DNA of 64,000 bases, taken from positions 1 to 64,000 of the forward strand of contig QHYU01000137.1 of the NCBI GenBank assembly GCA_003224235.1, given 5' to 3'. The notes beneath the pieces are model-generated. The model was not told where the DNA came from. It was given only the letters and a program-made list of their open reading frames with translations, and did not search any database. This stretch comes from Acidobacteriota bacterium (GTDB lineage: Bacteria > Acidobacteriota > Terriglobia > Acidiferrales > UBA7541). This document shows, in pieces, positions 37,121 to 45,446 of this stretch. The translations under genes and the position numbers were made by a program. The stretch's first letter is position 1. Every line of letters starts with the position of its first letter.

Positions 37121-38564
37121 GCATTTTCTTTCCACCATTGAGCAGGCTGGCGAGAGAGCCGGCCAAGAAGGTCGTCGTCGCGCCCACCAGCACGTACCAG
37201 GTCCATGCCAGGTGCGTCCCGAATTTCGCATAGAGCAGAACGCCGAGACCCGCGAGCATGCCCGCCAGCGCTCCATTCGGCGTGGCGCGTGGGTTCAGAA
37301 AGCCCAGCAAAAATAGACCCAGCAGGCTACCGAAAGTAATCGAAGCAATCGTCAGACCAGTCTCGAGTACCGGACCCCAGCGCACCATCCCGAGCCCGAG
37401 CACGACGAAGCCCCAGGCCAGCGTCATCCAGCGGGAAAGCCGCAGGGTGCGCGCGGGGTGTTCCTCGCGCCCGCGCAGGCGATAGAAATCGACCACACTC
37501 GAGGCGGCCATTGAGTTCAGTGAGCCGCTGGCATTGGACATGGCCACGGCGGCGATGGCAGCGAGCACGAGGCCTTTCAAGCCTGCAGGCATCTCGCGGA
37601 CCACAAATTCGGGGAAGATACGGTCCGGGTCGCCGCCGGGGCCGATGAGGGGAGTGTGCTGGTGAAACGTGTAGAGCATCACGCCCAGCACCAGGAAGAG
37701 TGAGAACTGCACCAGGATGATGCCTCCGCTGGCGAGCAGCGCCATCTTGCCCTGGAGTTCGGAGCGCGCCGCCAGGATACGCTGCACGATGGACTGGTCG
37801 GTGCCGTGGCTGGCCATGGTCAGAAATGTTCCCCCGATCAGACCAGACCAGAAGGTGTACGTCTGGGTGAGCGTCCGCGGGTAGCTGAACGTGAAGTCGA
37901 AGACGCGGAATTTGTGGCCGGAGGCTGCAGCCACCTGCGTCACTTCAGCCCAGCCGCCGGGGATGCGGCCGAGCAGCAGCACAAATGCTGCAGCCGAGCC
38001 GATGAGATAGAGCACAAGCTGGATCACGTCGGTCCAGATGACTGCTTTCATCCCGCCCTCGAAGGTGTAGAGCAGCGTCAACCCCATCACCAGCACCACC
38101 GAGAGACGCGTATCGGTGCCAAACGCCACGCTGACGACCTTCGCGATCGCCGCGATGCGAACGCCTTCGGCCAGCGCGCGGGTTATTAGAAACGTCGTCG
38201 CGGCGATTGACTTCATCCGAGGGCCAAATCGCTTTTCGATGAGCTGGTAGGCCGTGTAGAATTCTCCACGGAAATAGTGGGGCAGAAACACCAGCGTGAG
38301 AACTACGCGGCCCACGAGGTAGCCGAACACCAGTTGTAGGAAGCCGAGGTTGCCGGAAAAGGCCAGCGCCGGCGTGCCGATGATCGTCAGGGTGGAGGTT
38401 TCGGTGGCCACAATGGAGAAAGCGAGCGCCCACCACGGCGCGGAGCGGCCGCCGAGGAAATAGTCACGGATGTCCTGCTGCCCCCGGCGGAAGTGGATGC
38501 CGAACAGGGTGATGCCAATCAGGTAGGCCGCCAGGATGGCGAGATCCAGTGGACCGAGTCGCAT
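37092..38564 (-). CDS. Sodium:solute symporter (SSS family)
   Basis: A 490-residue SSS transporter with about 13 membrane segments. Family stretches are FRRGQQDIRDYFLGGRSAPWWALAFSIVATETSTLTIIG, the GGMKAVIWTDVIQLVLYLIG block and SHGTDQSIVQRILAA. The protein ends GGKKMQPQMNTDEH, and those final residues and the stop come from the dispersed repeat, so the natural C-terminus has been replaced or extended. Placed 215 bp from a MurK-like kinase and near NagZ/NamZ fusions, it is the best local candidate for uptake of MurNAc and/or GlcNAc. That assignment is inferred from context only; SSS members carry many sugars and acids. Confidence 0.9.
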   Translation of the reverse strand: MRLGPLDLAILAAYLIGITLFGIHFRRGQQDIRDYFLGGRSAPWWALAFSIVATETSTLTIIGTPALAFSGNLGFLQLVFGYLVGRVVLTLVFLPHYFRGEFYTAYQLIEKRFGPRMKSIAATTFLITRALAEGVRIAAIAKVVSVAFGTDTRLSVVLVMGLTLLYTFEGGMKAVIWTDVIQLVLYLIGSAAAFVLLLGRIPGGWAEVTQVAAASGHKFRVFDFTFSYPRTLTQTYTFWSGLIGGTFLTMASHGTDQSIVQRILAARSELQGKMALLASGGIILVQFSLFLVLGVMLYTFHQHTPLIGPGGDPDRIFPEFVVREMPAGLKGLVLAAIAAVAMSNASGSLNSMAASSVVDFYRLRGREEHPARTLRLSRWMTLAWGFVVLGLGMVRWGPVLETGLTIASITFGSLLGLFLLGFLNPRATPNGALAGMLAGLGVLLYAKFGTHLAWTWYVLVGATTTFLAGSLASLLNGGKKMQPQMNTDEH

Positions 38565-38779
38565 CGCTCCGCGCTTGGGAAAGTCGCGTGATAGTAGTCA
38601 GGGCGGCGCGCCGGCGTCAAGCGCGCTTGTGCCAGGATTTAGACTGAGGGCAGAGAGCTGGCACTTTAGCTCCAGTTTTCAGCCGTCAGCAAACGTTCGC
38701 GAGAGGAGTCCGCAATTTGAGCCGAGGCTAAGACCTGCTCGCGAACGCCTGATAGTATTCGACCCAAAGCAAACAAACG

Positions 38780-39745
38780 ATGACTTATTCCCTCGGTTTG
38801 GACGGCGGCGGCACCAAGACCGAATGCGTTGTGCTCGATGCCAACGGCCAAGTGGCAGGCCAAGGCGTGGCCGGGCCATCGAATCCGCTGCGCGTCGGAT
38901 TCGCCGCCGCTGCCGGTGCGCTTACGCTGGCCGCGAGGGCGGCGCTCACTAGTGCAGGCGCGCAGATGACGCAGGTTACCGCAGTCTGCGCGGGCTTGGC
39001 CGGCGCGGGGCGGCCGAGTGTCGCGAACCGCGTCTTGGCTTTCCTCGCCGCGGAATTTCCGCAGGCTTTTGTGCATGCCACCACCGATCTGGAAATCGCT
39101 CTCGAGGCTGCTGTGGGCGGGGGTCCTGGGGTGGTGCTGATCGCGGGCACCGGCTCTTCCGCCTATGGGCGCAATGCGGAGGGAAAAACTGCCCGCGCTG
39201 GGGGCTACGGCCCGTGGCTGGGCGACGAGGGCAGCGCGTTTGACGTTGGGCGACGAGCCCTGGCTGCCGCAGCCCTCGCGCGGGACGAGGGCGAGCCCCC
39301 AACGCGGCTAGAGGAGAGAATCTTTGCGGCCCTCGGATGTTCCGACTGGGACGACCTAACCGAGCGCATCGCGCGGAGCACCGACGAGGTATTCCCGGCC
39401 GTTTTTCCGGTGGTCATCGAGGCGGCGGAGATCGGTGACCGCGTCGCGCGCGATATCCTTCTGGACGCGGCCACTGCGCTCGCCAGCCTCGCCGATATCG
39501 TCATCCGCCGGCTCGGGCTCGCGCACGGCGAGTTCGCTCTAGCTACCTCCGGCGGCGCTCTGGGACGTACCGCGCTGCTTGACTGGCCCCTCGAGCGGTC
39601 TCTCTTGCGCTTCGCTCCCCGGGCCAGGATTGGGCCGCTTCGTGTCTCACCCGCCATCGGCGCTGCCCGGCTGGCCAAACGTCTCGCAGCGTCCCACCCG
39701 GCCAGTGACTCACGCAGCACTCCTGCGTATGGCACGGAAGACTGA
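38780..39745 (+). CDS. BadF/BadG-family sugar kinase, MurK/NagK-like
   Basis: A 321-residue ASKHA-fold kinase. The phosphate-1 motif is LGLDGGGTKTECVVLDANG, the adenosine region is GPGVVLIAGTGSSAYGRN, followed by the sugar-kinase stretch GGYGPWLGDEGSAFDVGRRAL. C-terminal LATSGGALGRT also fits. BadF/BadG/BcrA/BcrD-type proteins include GlcNAc kinase and Clostridium MurK, which phosphorylates both MurNAc and GlcNAc at O6. With MurQ in the region this function is the most likely. The stop overlaps the next gene by 17 bp. Confidence 0.87.
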   Translation: MTYSLGLDGGGTKTECVVLDANGQVAGQGVAGPSNPLRVGFAAAAGALTLAARAALTSAGAQMTQVTAVCAGLAGAGRPSVANRVLAFLAAEFPQAFVHATTDLEIALEAAVGGGPGVVLIAGTGSSAYGRNAEGKTARAGGYGPWLGDEGSAFDVGRRALAAAALARDEGEPPTRLEERIFAALGCSDWDDLTERIARSTDEVFPAVFPVVIEAAEIGDRVARDILLDAATALASLADIVIRRLGLAHGEFALATSGGALGRTALLDWPLERSLLRFAPRARIGPLRVSPAIGAARLAKRLAASHPASDSRSTPAYGTED

Positions 39746-40538
39746 GCTCGATTCGGAGTACGCGCGGTCCGCCGCGCGCGACGCGATCCCGTCTCTACTC
39801 GGCGACGCGAGCGAACAGGTCCTTACGGCCTTGCTCGAAAATCCGCATCTGGACGAGACCCACCTCTGCCTGCTCCTCGAGCGCGAGGATCTGCCGCAGA
39901 CCATTCTCGAGCGCATCGCGCGGCGCAGACAGTGGTTGTCCCACTACCCGGTCAAGCGTCGCGTGGCATTTCATCCCCACACCCCGCGGCTGTTGGCCAT
40001 GCGCCTGGCGCGCGAGCTTTTCCTGATGGATCTGGTGCAGCTCAGCCTGTTCCCGTCGGTTCCGGCGGAGCTGCGGCGGCTAGCCGAAGAGTTGATCTTG
40101 GGGCGGCTGCCACAACTGCCGCTGGGACAGAAGCTGACCCTGGCTCGCCGCGGCTCGGCGCGAGTAGCTGGTGGCCTGGTAGCCGAAGGGCACCCTCAGG
40201 TCGTGCGCATCGCGCTCGATAACCCGCTGCTGACGGAGTCGCAGGTGCTCAAGGTGCTCTCGCAAGAAAAATTGTCCGCTACAGTGGTGGCCGCGATTGC
40301 CAGTCACCGGAAGTGGTCGTACCTTTACAATGTTCGCGTGGCTCTGGTGCGCCATCCGCAGACTCCGCTACAACGGGCGCTCGCGTTCTTGCCGGACTTG
40401 ACCCTGCGCGATCTGAGCGAACTCTGCGAGGCCTCCACGCTGACCGAGAACCTCCGGCAGTATCTCCGCCATGAGATTACCCGGCGCGCGGGAACGCGGA
40501 GCGCGAGGAACACCACCAAGGGAAGTCATCTGGGGTAA
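39729..40538 (+). CDS. Helical repeat hypothetical protein
   Basis: A 269-residue soluble protein built of short helices with recurring words such as LLENPHLDETHLCLLLEREDLP and ALDNPLLTESQVLKVLSQEKLS. These suggest HEAT- or DUF2336-like alpha-solenoid units of about 75 residues. No signal peptide, membrane helix or catalytic motif was seen. ATG 39729 overlaps the kinase gene by 17 bp; the frame extends further upstream but only through kinase coding sequence. The overlap suggests co-expression with the kinase. I do not recognise the family. Confidence 0.75.
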   Translation: MARKTELDSEYARSAARDAIPSLLGDASEQVLTALLENPHLDETHLCLLLEREDLPQTILERIARRRQWLSHYPVKRRVAFHPHTPRLLAMRLARELFLMDLVQLSLFPSVPAELRRLAEELILGRLPQLPLGQKLTLARRGSARVAGGLVAEGHPQVVRIALDNPLLTESQVLKVLSQEKLSATVVAAIASHRKWSYLYNVRVALVRHPQTPLQRALAFLPDLTLRDLSELCEASTLTENLRQYLRHEITRRAGTRSARNTTKGSHLG

Positions 40539-40574
40539 GCTACAATAAGCACTGGGCTGAGCGTGGGGACTTGA

Positions 40575-40850
40575 ATGCCTAAGAAATGGAAATGGATCGT
40601 TGGGTTGAGCGTAGCGTTCTTGTTTGGCGTGATCGCCTACTCTTTATTCCAGACAAGCCAATACCGCTATGAAGTTTGCGTCACCTTCCGCGGGCGCAGC
40701 CATTGCGCCACCGCCGCGGGACGCACAGCGGAAGAAGCCATTCACAGCGCGCACGAGATCGACTGCGCCATGCTCTCGGTGGACCGGGACGATAACATCA
40801 TTTGCATGGATGTTCGGCCCTCCAGTGTCCGCGCCCTCTCCGGCAAATAG
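40575..40850 (+). CDS. Small single-pass membrane protein
   Basis: A 91-residue protein with one N-terminal helix (WKWIVGLSVAFLFGVIAYSLF) and a small extracytoplasmic domain having four Cys (EVCVTFRGRSHC, EIDCAML, IICMDV). These could form two disulfides. It starts at ATG 40575, 36 bp after the helical-repeat gene, and probably shares its transcript. Function unknown. Confidence 0.72.
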   Translation: MPKKWKWIVGLSVAFLFGVIAYSLFQTSQYRYEVCVTFRGRSHCATAAGRTAEEAIHSAHEIDCAMLSVDRDDNIICMDVRPSSVRALSGK

Positions 40851-40886
40851 CCATCTTTCGACGGGAATCTGCAGCAGCCTGGAAAT

Positions 40887-41375
40887 CTATCTTCGAGCCA
40901 CGGCTTCGGGTACGGGCGTGCCGAGGATTCGCAGGTAGGTCATCAGTTGGGCGCGATGATGGATCTCGTGTTCATTGATGCCGAGCAGGATCACTGCCAC
41001 CTTGCGGCGGAACCCCAACTCCTCGCGGACGCGCACTTCGTCCCAGAGTTCAGGAGGAAAGTTCGCCACTGCGGCGAGTGTTTCGCTGTGTACGCGCTCC
41101 AGTTGGTTGAGCTCTTCCTCGAGTGGGCCGGGAGTGCCGAACACCGCTCGCAGTCCGAGCGGAATGCGCTTCTCGTAGTAGCTAAAGTCGCCCTTGAGCG
41201 CCACTCGCCGGACTCCTTCCTCGGAGTGCCACAGGTGTCGCAGCATCTCGCCTACGCTGAGTGCGTCTTTCTCCGGCCGCCAGTTCATATGTTCAGTGCG
41301 GATCAGCTGGGTCACCTGACGTGTGCGCCCGCGAATGGCTTCTTTCTGCTTGAGGAAGAATTCTTTGAGGTCCAT
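40887..41375 (-). CDS. DinB-family protein
   Basis: A 162-residue four-helix-bundle protein of the DinB/YfiT type. Candidate metal-binding histidines occur in EMLRHLWHSEEGVRR and in the late GINEHEIHHRAQLMTYLRILG, the usual DinB triad region. Some relatives are thiol-dependent transferases using bacillithiol or mycothiol; others are uncharacterised. No signal peptide. Convergent with the small membrane protein gene. Confidence 0.88.
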   Translation of the reverse strand: MDLKEFFLKQKEAIRGRTRQVTQLIRTEHMNWRPEKDALSVGEMLRHLWHSEEGVRRVALKGDFSYYEKRIPLGLRAVFGTPGPLEEELNQLERVHSETLAAVANFPPELWDEVRVREELGFRRKVAVILLGINEHEIHHRAQLMTYLRILGTPVPEAVARR

Positions 41376-41812
41376 GGCGGCATTATACGCCTCCGGCGCC
41401 GACCGGTTGTCAGCTCGTCTACATCTCAGCTGGAGGTTGGAAAGGTTTGAAGTTCGCGCACCACTCTTGTAACGCCGGCCTCTGGCCAGCGGTTTCTAAA
41501 CTCGCCAGCGAAACGCCAGCGCTAGCCGATGATGGCTGGACGCGGTTGCAAGAGACTAGACGCTGGGAGTTAAAGGCGAAGCCAGCGGCCCGCAGGTGGA
41601 CTTGCTGATGAATTTCGCAGGCTGATCAGTACAGGAGCTTTGTGCCCTGACCTCATCTGTCATATCTGTGTTCATCAGTGTTCATCTGTGGTTGCAAGTG
41701 GTTTTGGGAGGTGAGTATCGCTGCGGCGCCGCTAGTCACTGCGCACGCTGTGCCGCAGCGTTCTTGACAGGGGCAGCAGCGCCGCATAGCATCGCCCAGA
41801 GACGCGACGAGC
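41376..41812. other. 437-bp intergenic region with a repeat arm
   Basis: No gene is supported. It contains GCCGGCCTCTGGCCAGCGGT (41475-41494), related to GCCGGCCAGAGGCC at 14541-14554. The single CACAGATGAACAC repeat arm (41662-41693) is followed by GCAAGTGGTTTTGGGAGGTGA, nearly the same as 46927-46947. A frame opening in the repeat (GTG 41668, FISVHLWLQVV) reads through the PilZ gene in another phase and was rejected. Confidence 0.55.
41662..41693. repeat. Single arm of the CACAGATGAACAC repeat
   Basis: ATATCTGTGTTCATCAGTGT followed by TCATCTGTGGTT, the same polarity as the right arms of the paired copies. No matching left arm was found upstream. Similarity with the copy at 46907-46947 continues about 20 bp past the arm. 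Confidence 0.8.
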
Positions 41813-42151
41813 ATGTCCAAACTGCAGGAATCGGGGTCAGCCACGCAGACCGAGCGGCGCAGGTCGACCCGGTATCCGTTCGGTGCGGTCTTGGAGATGG
41901 AGTGGGGATCCGCCGTCCTCCTGGGCAGGGTCCTCGACATCAGTGCCGAAGGGATGCGCATCGAGATAGCCGACCCGCTGTGGGTCGGCGCCAAATTCTC
42001 GGCCGTGCTGGCGCTGGAGCCCCCGCTGCGTATGGAATGCGTGGTGCGGCGGGTCGAGCCGGGGAGGGGAATGGGGGTTTCTCTGGTCACGCCGGAAGCC
42101 GAGGATCGTGCCCGGCTTGCGGCACTCCTCGACGCGTTGGGAAAGAAATGA
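41813..42151 (+). CDS. PilZ-domain protein
   Basis: A 112-residue single PilZ domain. The c-di-GMP motifs are ERRRSTRYPF (RxxxR, near residue 15) and DISAEGMRIE (D/NxSxxG). It ends in a short helix. It is probably a cytoplasmic c-di-GMP receptor. It overlaps the next gene by ATGA, so the two are coupled; that neighbour is a membrane protein and may be its partner. Confidence 0.88.
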   Translation: MSKLQESGSATQTERRRSTRYPFGAVLEMEWGSAVLLGRVLDISAEGMRIEIADPLWVGAKFSAVLALEPPLRMECVVRRVEPGRGMGVSLVTPEAEDRARLAALLDALGKK

Positions 42152-42735
42152 CGCGCTGCCTGGACTGCGGAGCCGAGCGCTCGGCTGACCAGTGTTCCGC
42201 ATGTGGCTTGACTTCGGCCGCGGCGGAAGTCCTGCTGCGCAGGCGCCTGATGCTGCGCACGGCCTGGTTCCTGGTAGGCGCGGTGCTGTTCCTTCCCGCC
42301 AGCCAACTCTTTCCACCACTCGAGCTGGATGCCATCCTCATCTTCATCGGCGTGATGTTCTTTCTGGTGCTGGGGCTGGGAGTCTGGGTTGAACGCCGTG
42401 CGCGTCATCACCTGGAGGTCGAAGCGCTCAAACGCGTCTATTTCGGTTTCGTGCCGGTTCCCTGGCTGCTCGCCGCGCTGCTGTTTGCCAACGGAAAATT
42501 TGACACCGCGCCGCCCACCCGGCAAGTAACTAGGGTGGTCGGCAAGTTCAGTATGCCTGGCGTGCTGCGGAGCAACCGCTTGGTGGTGACCTCATGGCGC
42601 GAAGGCCAGCGATTCGAACGTGTGCCGGTTGACCGGAACGACTACGACCGGTTCCAGCCCGGCGACAGCGTCCTCGTTCAGGTGCAGCATGGATTGGCGG
42701 GCATCCCCTGGATTTACGGCGTCTACCGGCAATGA
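42148..42735 (+). CDS. Zinc-ribbon membrane hypothetical protein
   Basis: A 195-residue protein beginning with a rubredoxin-like zinc ribbon (CLDCGAERSADQCSACGL). Membrane helices follow: RTAWFLVGAVLFLPASQLF, AILIFIGVMFFLVLGLGVWV and PWLLAALLFANG. A C-terminal beta-rich part contains WREGQRFERVPVDRNDYDRF and a basic-hydrophobic end. The ATG lies in the PilZ stop codon (ATGA). Function unknown; coupling to a PilZ protein suggests c-di-GMP-dependent control. Confidence 0.75.
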   Translation: MTRCLDCGAERSADQCSACGLTSAAAEVLLRRRLMLRTAWFLVGAVLFLPASQLFPPLELDAILIFIGVMFFLVLGLGVWVERRARHHLEVEALKRVYFGFVPVPWLLAALLFANGKFDTAPPTRQVTRVVGKFSMPGVLRSNRLVVTSWREGQRFERVPVDRNDYDRFQPGDSVLVQVQHGLAGIPWIYGVYRQ

Positions 42736-42813
42736 CGCTGGCGAGCCCCGGCGTTGATCCGCGGTGCGTCAGGAGAGCGCAACCAAGGCGGTCGCGTGGA
42801 GGGACGCCGTGCG

Positions 42814-43215
42814 CTAGCGACGTGGGCCGGCCTTCTTCAGGTAGTTTCCCGGAGGCAAGACGAGGATGCCCTGGATTGTCTTGCCGAAGTAGGGCCCAAA
42901 GTGGCGCAGGTCGCCGGTAATGAGATGCGTCGCTCTTACTTCGATTGCGGCAAGAAGGATGGGAACGTCTTTGTCAGGCAACAACACCCCCCCGGGAAGC
43001 TCTTTTGGGGGCGCGTCGAATAAATGTATGTTTCTGGACAGCCGCGCCAACCGACTCCGCTGAACTTCGTGGGTGAGGTTGATTCTTGCTTCTTCTAAGG
43101 CGTGACGCGAGGAGCAAAGGATGACGTTCTTCAGCTTCCAGAGCTTGAGCAGCTCTGGATTCGGTCGGTAGGCTGCGGAGAAGACCACATTGGCGTCGAG
43201 GAACAGGCGGTCCAT
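42814..43215 (-). CDS. PIN-domain RNase, likely toxin of a type II pair
   Basis: A 133-residue PIN-domain protein. Acidic metal ligands are visible as FLDANVVFS (Asp near 7), the Glu in HALEEARINL, and LPDKDVPILLAAIEVRATHLITGDLRHFG (two Asp). Such VapC-like proteins cleave RNA. It starts immediately after the AbrB-type gene's stop (TAAATG, zero spacing), which is typical of antitoxin-toxin operons. The target is unknown. Confidence 0.85.
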   Translation of the reverse strand: MDRLFLDANVVFSAAYRPNPELLKLWKLKNVILCSSRHALEEARINLTHEVQRSRLARLSRNIHLFDAPPKELPGGVLLPDKDVPILLAAIEVRATHLITGDLRHFGPYFGKTIQGILVLPPGNYLKKAGPRR

Positions 43216-43500
43216 TTATTTCGGGCGCCGATGCGGGATCGAATCCGGATCAATGCCGAGCTTCTTCACTTCTTTGCGGGCCCGGCGGTAGTCCTCCGCG
43301 GTCGTGGCGGTGGAGAGAAGAAATTCCGCTTTGCGCTCGGGGCTGTACTTTTCCACCGGAAGGATCACCGCGGGCCGAATCAAAATGCCGTCCTCGCGGG
43401 CTTCAGCGGTAACAACAGAACCCTCTTCGATCCCGAAACGCTTACGCAGTTTTGCGGGCACAACAATCGCCCCGCGCTTCCCGACTTTTGCCGATTCCAT
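43216..43500 (-). CDS. AbrB/MazE-type antitoxin
   Basis: A 94-residue protein with an N-terminal SpoVT-AbrB swapped-hairpin domain (ESAKVGKRGAIVVPAKLRKRFGIEEGSVV). A C-terminal tail rich in charged residues (EDYRRARKEVKKLGIDPDS) probably wraps the PIN toxin. ATG 43500 has GGAGGCACCC upstream; the longer frame runs into the operator. It should repress its own promoter at the palindrome just upstream. Confidence 0.86.
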   Translation of the reverse strand: MESAKVGKRGAIVVPAKLRKRFGIEEGSVVTAEAREDGILIRPAVILPVEKYSPERKAEFLLSTATTAEDYRRARKEVKKLGIDPDSIPHRRPK

Positions 43501-43524
43501 GGGTGCCTCCAAATGTCCGTATTT

Positions 43525-43543
43525 CAGAATGCCTGATATTCTG
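43525..43543 (-). promoter_or_regulatory. Candidate AbrB-type operator
   Basis: An inverted repeat CAGAAT (43525-43530) / ATTCTG (43538-43543) with a 7-bp AT-containing centre lies 25 bp before the antitoxin start, where autoregulation would act. Confidence 0.45.
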
Positions 43544-43594
43544 GCAAATGTCAAAAAAAGCTGAGCGGCATTGCTGCCTGACTAGGATGAAGAA

Positions 43595-43757
43595 GTGGCA
43601 CCGTTCTCAGCCGGCGAGGGGAGAATGCGAAGCCGCTGGGCGCAGGAATTACCCCGAAGCCGTGCCCGGTGGAAAGGGCGGAACGGAGAGTTCCGCAGTC
43701 GATGGGCTCAAGAGAAAAAGCGTTACAGCTTGAGAGGCACCCATTTGGTGGCGCCAG
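43595..43757 (+). other. Possible small coding remnant with a repeated RSRWAQE peptide
   Basis: A GTG-initiated frame at 43595 encodes an Arg/Trp-rich peptide in which RSRWAQE appears twice (43628-43648 and 43694-43714). The two copies use different synonymous codons at six of seven positions. The frame then runs into the end of the dihydropyrimidinase gene on the other strand. It has no recognised family and may be a degraded gene. Confidence 0.3.
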
Positions 43758-45149
43758 CTATGCCCCGGAGTAACCTTGCCTCCGGACAAACTGCCCGGCT
43801 CCGGGCCGCCCAACGAACTTGCCGTTCTCGATGATTGCACGGCCCCGCGAAAGCACCGTCTTCGCCGCACCCTTGACGCGAATACCCTCAAACATCGAAT
43901 AGTCCACGCGCATGTGGTGCGTCTTGGCGCTGATGACTTGCTCCTCATTCGCGTCGAAAAGAACCAGGTCGGCGTCCGAGCCCACCGCGACTGTGCCCTT
44001 GTGAGGATACAGGCCGAAGAGTTTGGCCGGCGCGGTCGAAACCAGCTGCACGAAGCGGTTCGCGGAGAAGCGTTTACCGTGCACGCCGCCGGTATAGACC
44101 AGACTCAGGCGGTGCTCGATCCCCGGCCCGCCATTGGGGATTTTCGTGAAGTCGTCTTTGCCCAGCTCCTTTTGCTCTTTGTAGCAGAATGGGCAGTGGT
44201 CGGTGGAAACCACTTGCAGAGTGTCCTTCGCCAGCCCCTGCCAGAGTTTTTCCTGGTGCCACTTCTCCCGGAGTGGCGGGGTGAAGACGTATTTGGCGCC
44301 CTCGAAGCCCGGCACGTCGAAATTGTCGATCGAGAGAAATAGATATTGCGGGCATGTCTCCGCATAGGCTGGCAGGCCGCGGTCGCGCGCTTCGCGGACC
44401 TTCTCCAGCGCGTCGTTGCACGAAAGGTGCACGATGTACACCGGGGCGCCGGCCATTTCCGCCAGGGCAATGGCTCGGGCGGTGGCTTCGGCTTCAGCAG
44501 TCGTGGGCCGCGTCAGAGCGTGGTATTTCGGCGCGCGTTTGCCCTCCGCCAGCGCCCGCTGCACGATCACGTCAATCACGCCGCCGTTTTCCGCGTGCAT
44601 GCAGATCAGGCCGCCATACTTGGCCGCTTGCGACATGGCGCGGAAAATCGTTGCGTCGTCCAGCATGAACACTCCCGGATAGGCCATGAACAGCTTAAAG
44701 CTCGAGACTCCCTCGCGCACCAGTTGTCCCATCTCCTCGAGGTGCGCGTCGCCCAGTTCGGTGATGATGCAGTGGAAGGCGTAGTCGGTTACCGCCTTGC
44801 CCTCGGCCTTCTTCATCCAGCCCTCAAAAGCCTGCCGGAGCGTCTGGCCCTTGTACTGGATGGCGAAGTCGATCAGTGTGGTCGTGCCGCCGTGGGCGGC
44901 GGCAATCGTGCCGGTCTGGAAATCGTCAGAGCTGGTAGTTCCGCCGAAGGGCATGTCCAAATGTGTGTGGACGTCGATCCCGCCTGGCATCACCAGGAGG
45001 CCCGCCGCGTCAATCACTTTGCCGGCGTTTTCGGCGGCAAGCGACTGCGCAATGGCCGCGATTTTGCCGCCGGCGATTCCGATGTCGCTTGCGTAGGTGT
45101 CGGTCGCGGTGACAACCGTGCCGTTCTTGATCACCGTGTCGAATCGCAT
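43758..45149 (-). CDS. hydA: Dihydropyrimidinase
   Basis: A 463-residue amidohydrolase opening dihydrouracil/dihydrothymine to N-carbamoyl-beta-amino acids, step two of reductive pyrimidine degradation. It shows GIDVHTHLDMPFGGTTSSDDF (first metal His pair), the carboxylated-Lys region SSFKLFMAYPG, CMHAENG, VYIVHLSC, and the late STDHCPF. Length matches hydantoinases. It is divergent from preT-preA across a 297-bp spacer that holds no other gene. Confidence 0.94.
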   Translation of the reverse strand: MRFDTVIKNGTVVTATDTYASDIGIAGGKIAAIAQSLAAENAGKVIDAAGLLVMPGGIDVHTHLDMPFGGTTSSDDFQTGTIAAAHGGTTTLIDFAIQYKGQTLRQAFEGWMKKAEGKAVTDYAFHCIITELGDAHLEEMGQLVREGVSSFKLFMAYPGVFMLDDATIFRAMSQAAKYGGLICMHAENGGVIDVIVQRALAEGKRAPKYHALTRPTTAEAEATARAIALAEMAGAPVYIVHLSCNDALEKVREARDRGLPAYAETCPQYLFLSIDNFDVPGFEGAKYVFTPPLREKWHQEKLWQGLAKDTLQVVSTDHCPFCYKEQKELGKDDFTKIPNGGPGIEHRLSLVYTGGVHGKRFSANRFVQLVSTAPAKLFGLYPHKGTVAVGSDADLVLFDANEEQVISAKTHHMRVDYSMFEGIRVKGAAKTVLSRGRAIIENGKFVGRPGAGQFVRRQGYSGA

Positions 45150-45446
45150 CTGGCCCCTCCGGCTATGTAGATTCTCTCTTGGAGTTCAAGAGGAATTTTC
45201 TTTTGTATGAGACGTCGGGCCCGCCTGGGCGCGGCATCGCAGTGTCTCGCCATGTGAGGTGCGCATCTTAGGCCAGCCCGCGAATCGCGCGCAAGACGCC
45301 TTCTGCTATGTAAGCGCCGCCCTTCATGTCAAGCATATGGGTTAACGCCGCTGCTGCCCGGCGGTGCTAGAATGGCGCCTCAATGGACTGAGGCCGGGTG
45401 GACATCCCGCACGCCCCGCCGGTTTGCGAATCTCAAGGAGCCGGAA

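Noticed and set aside
41668..42735. A 355-codon frame opening in the repeat arm with FISVHLWLQVV
   Set aside because: Only its last 195 codons look real and they have their own ATG at 42148 coupled to the PilZ gene; the first part is antiphase to PilZ.
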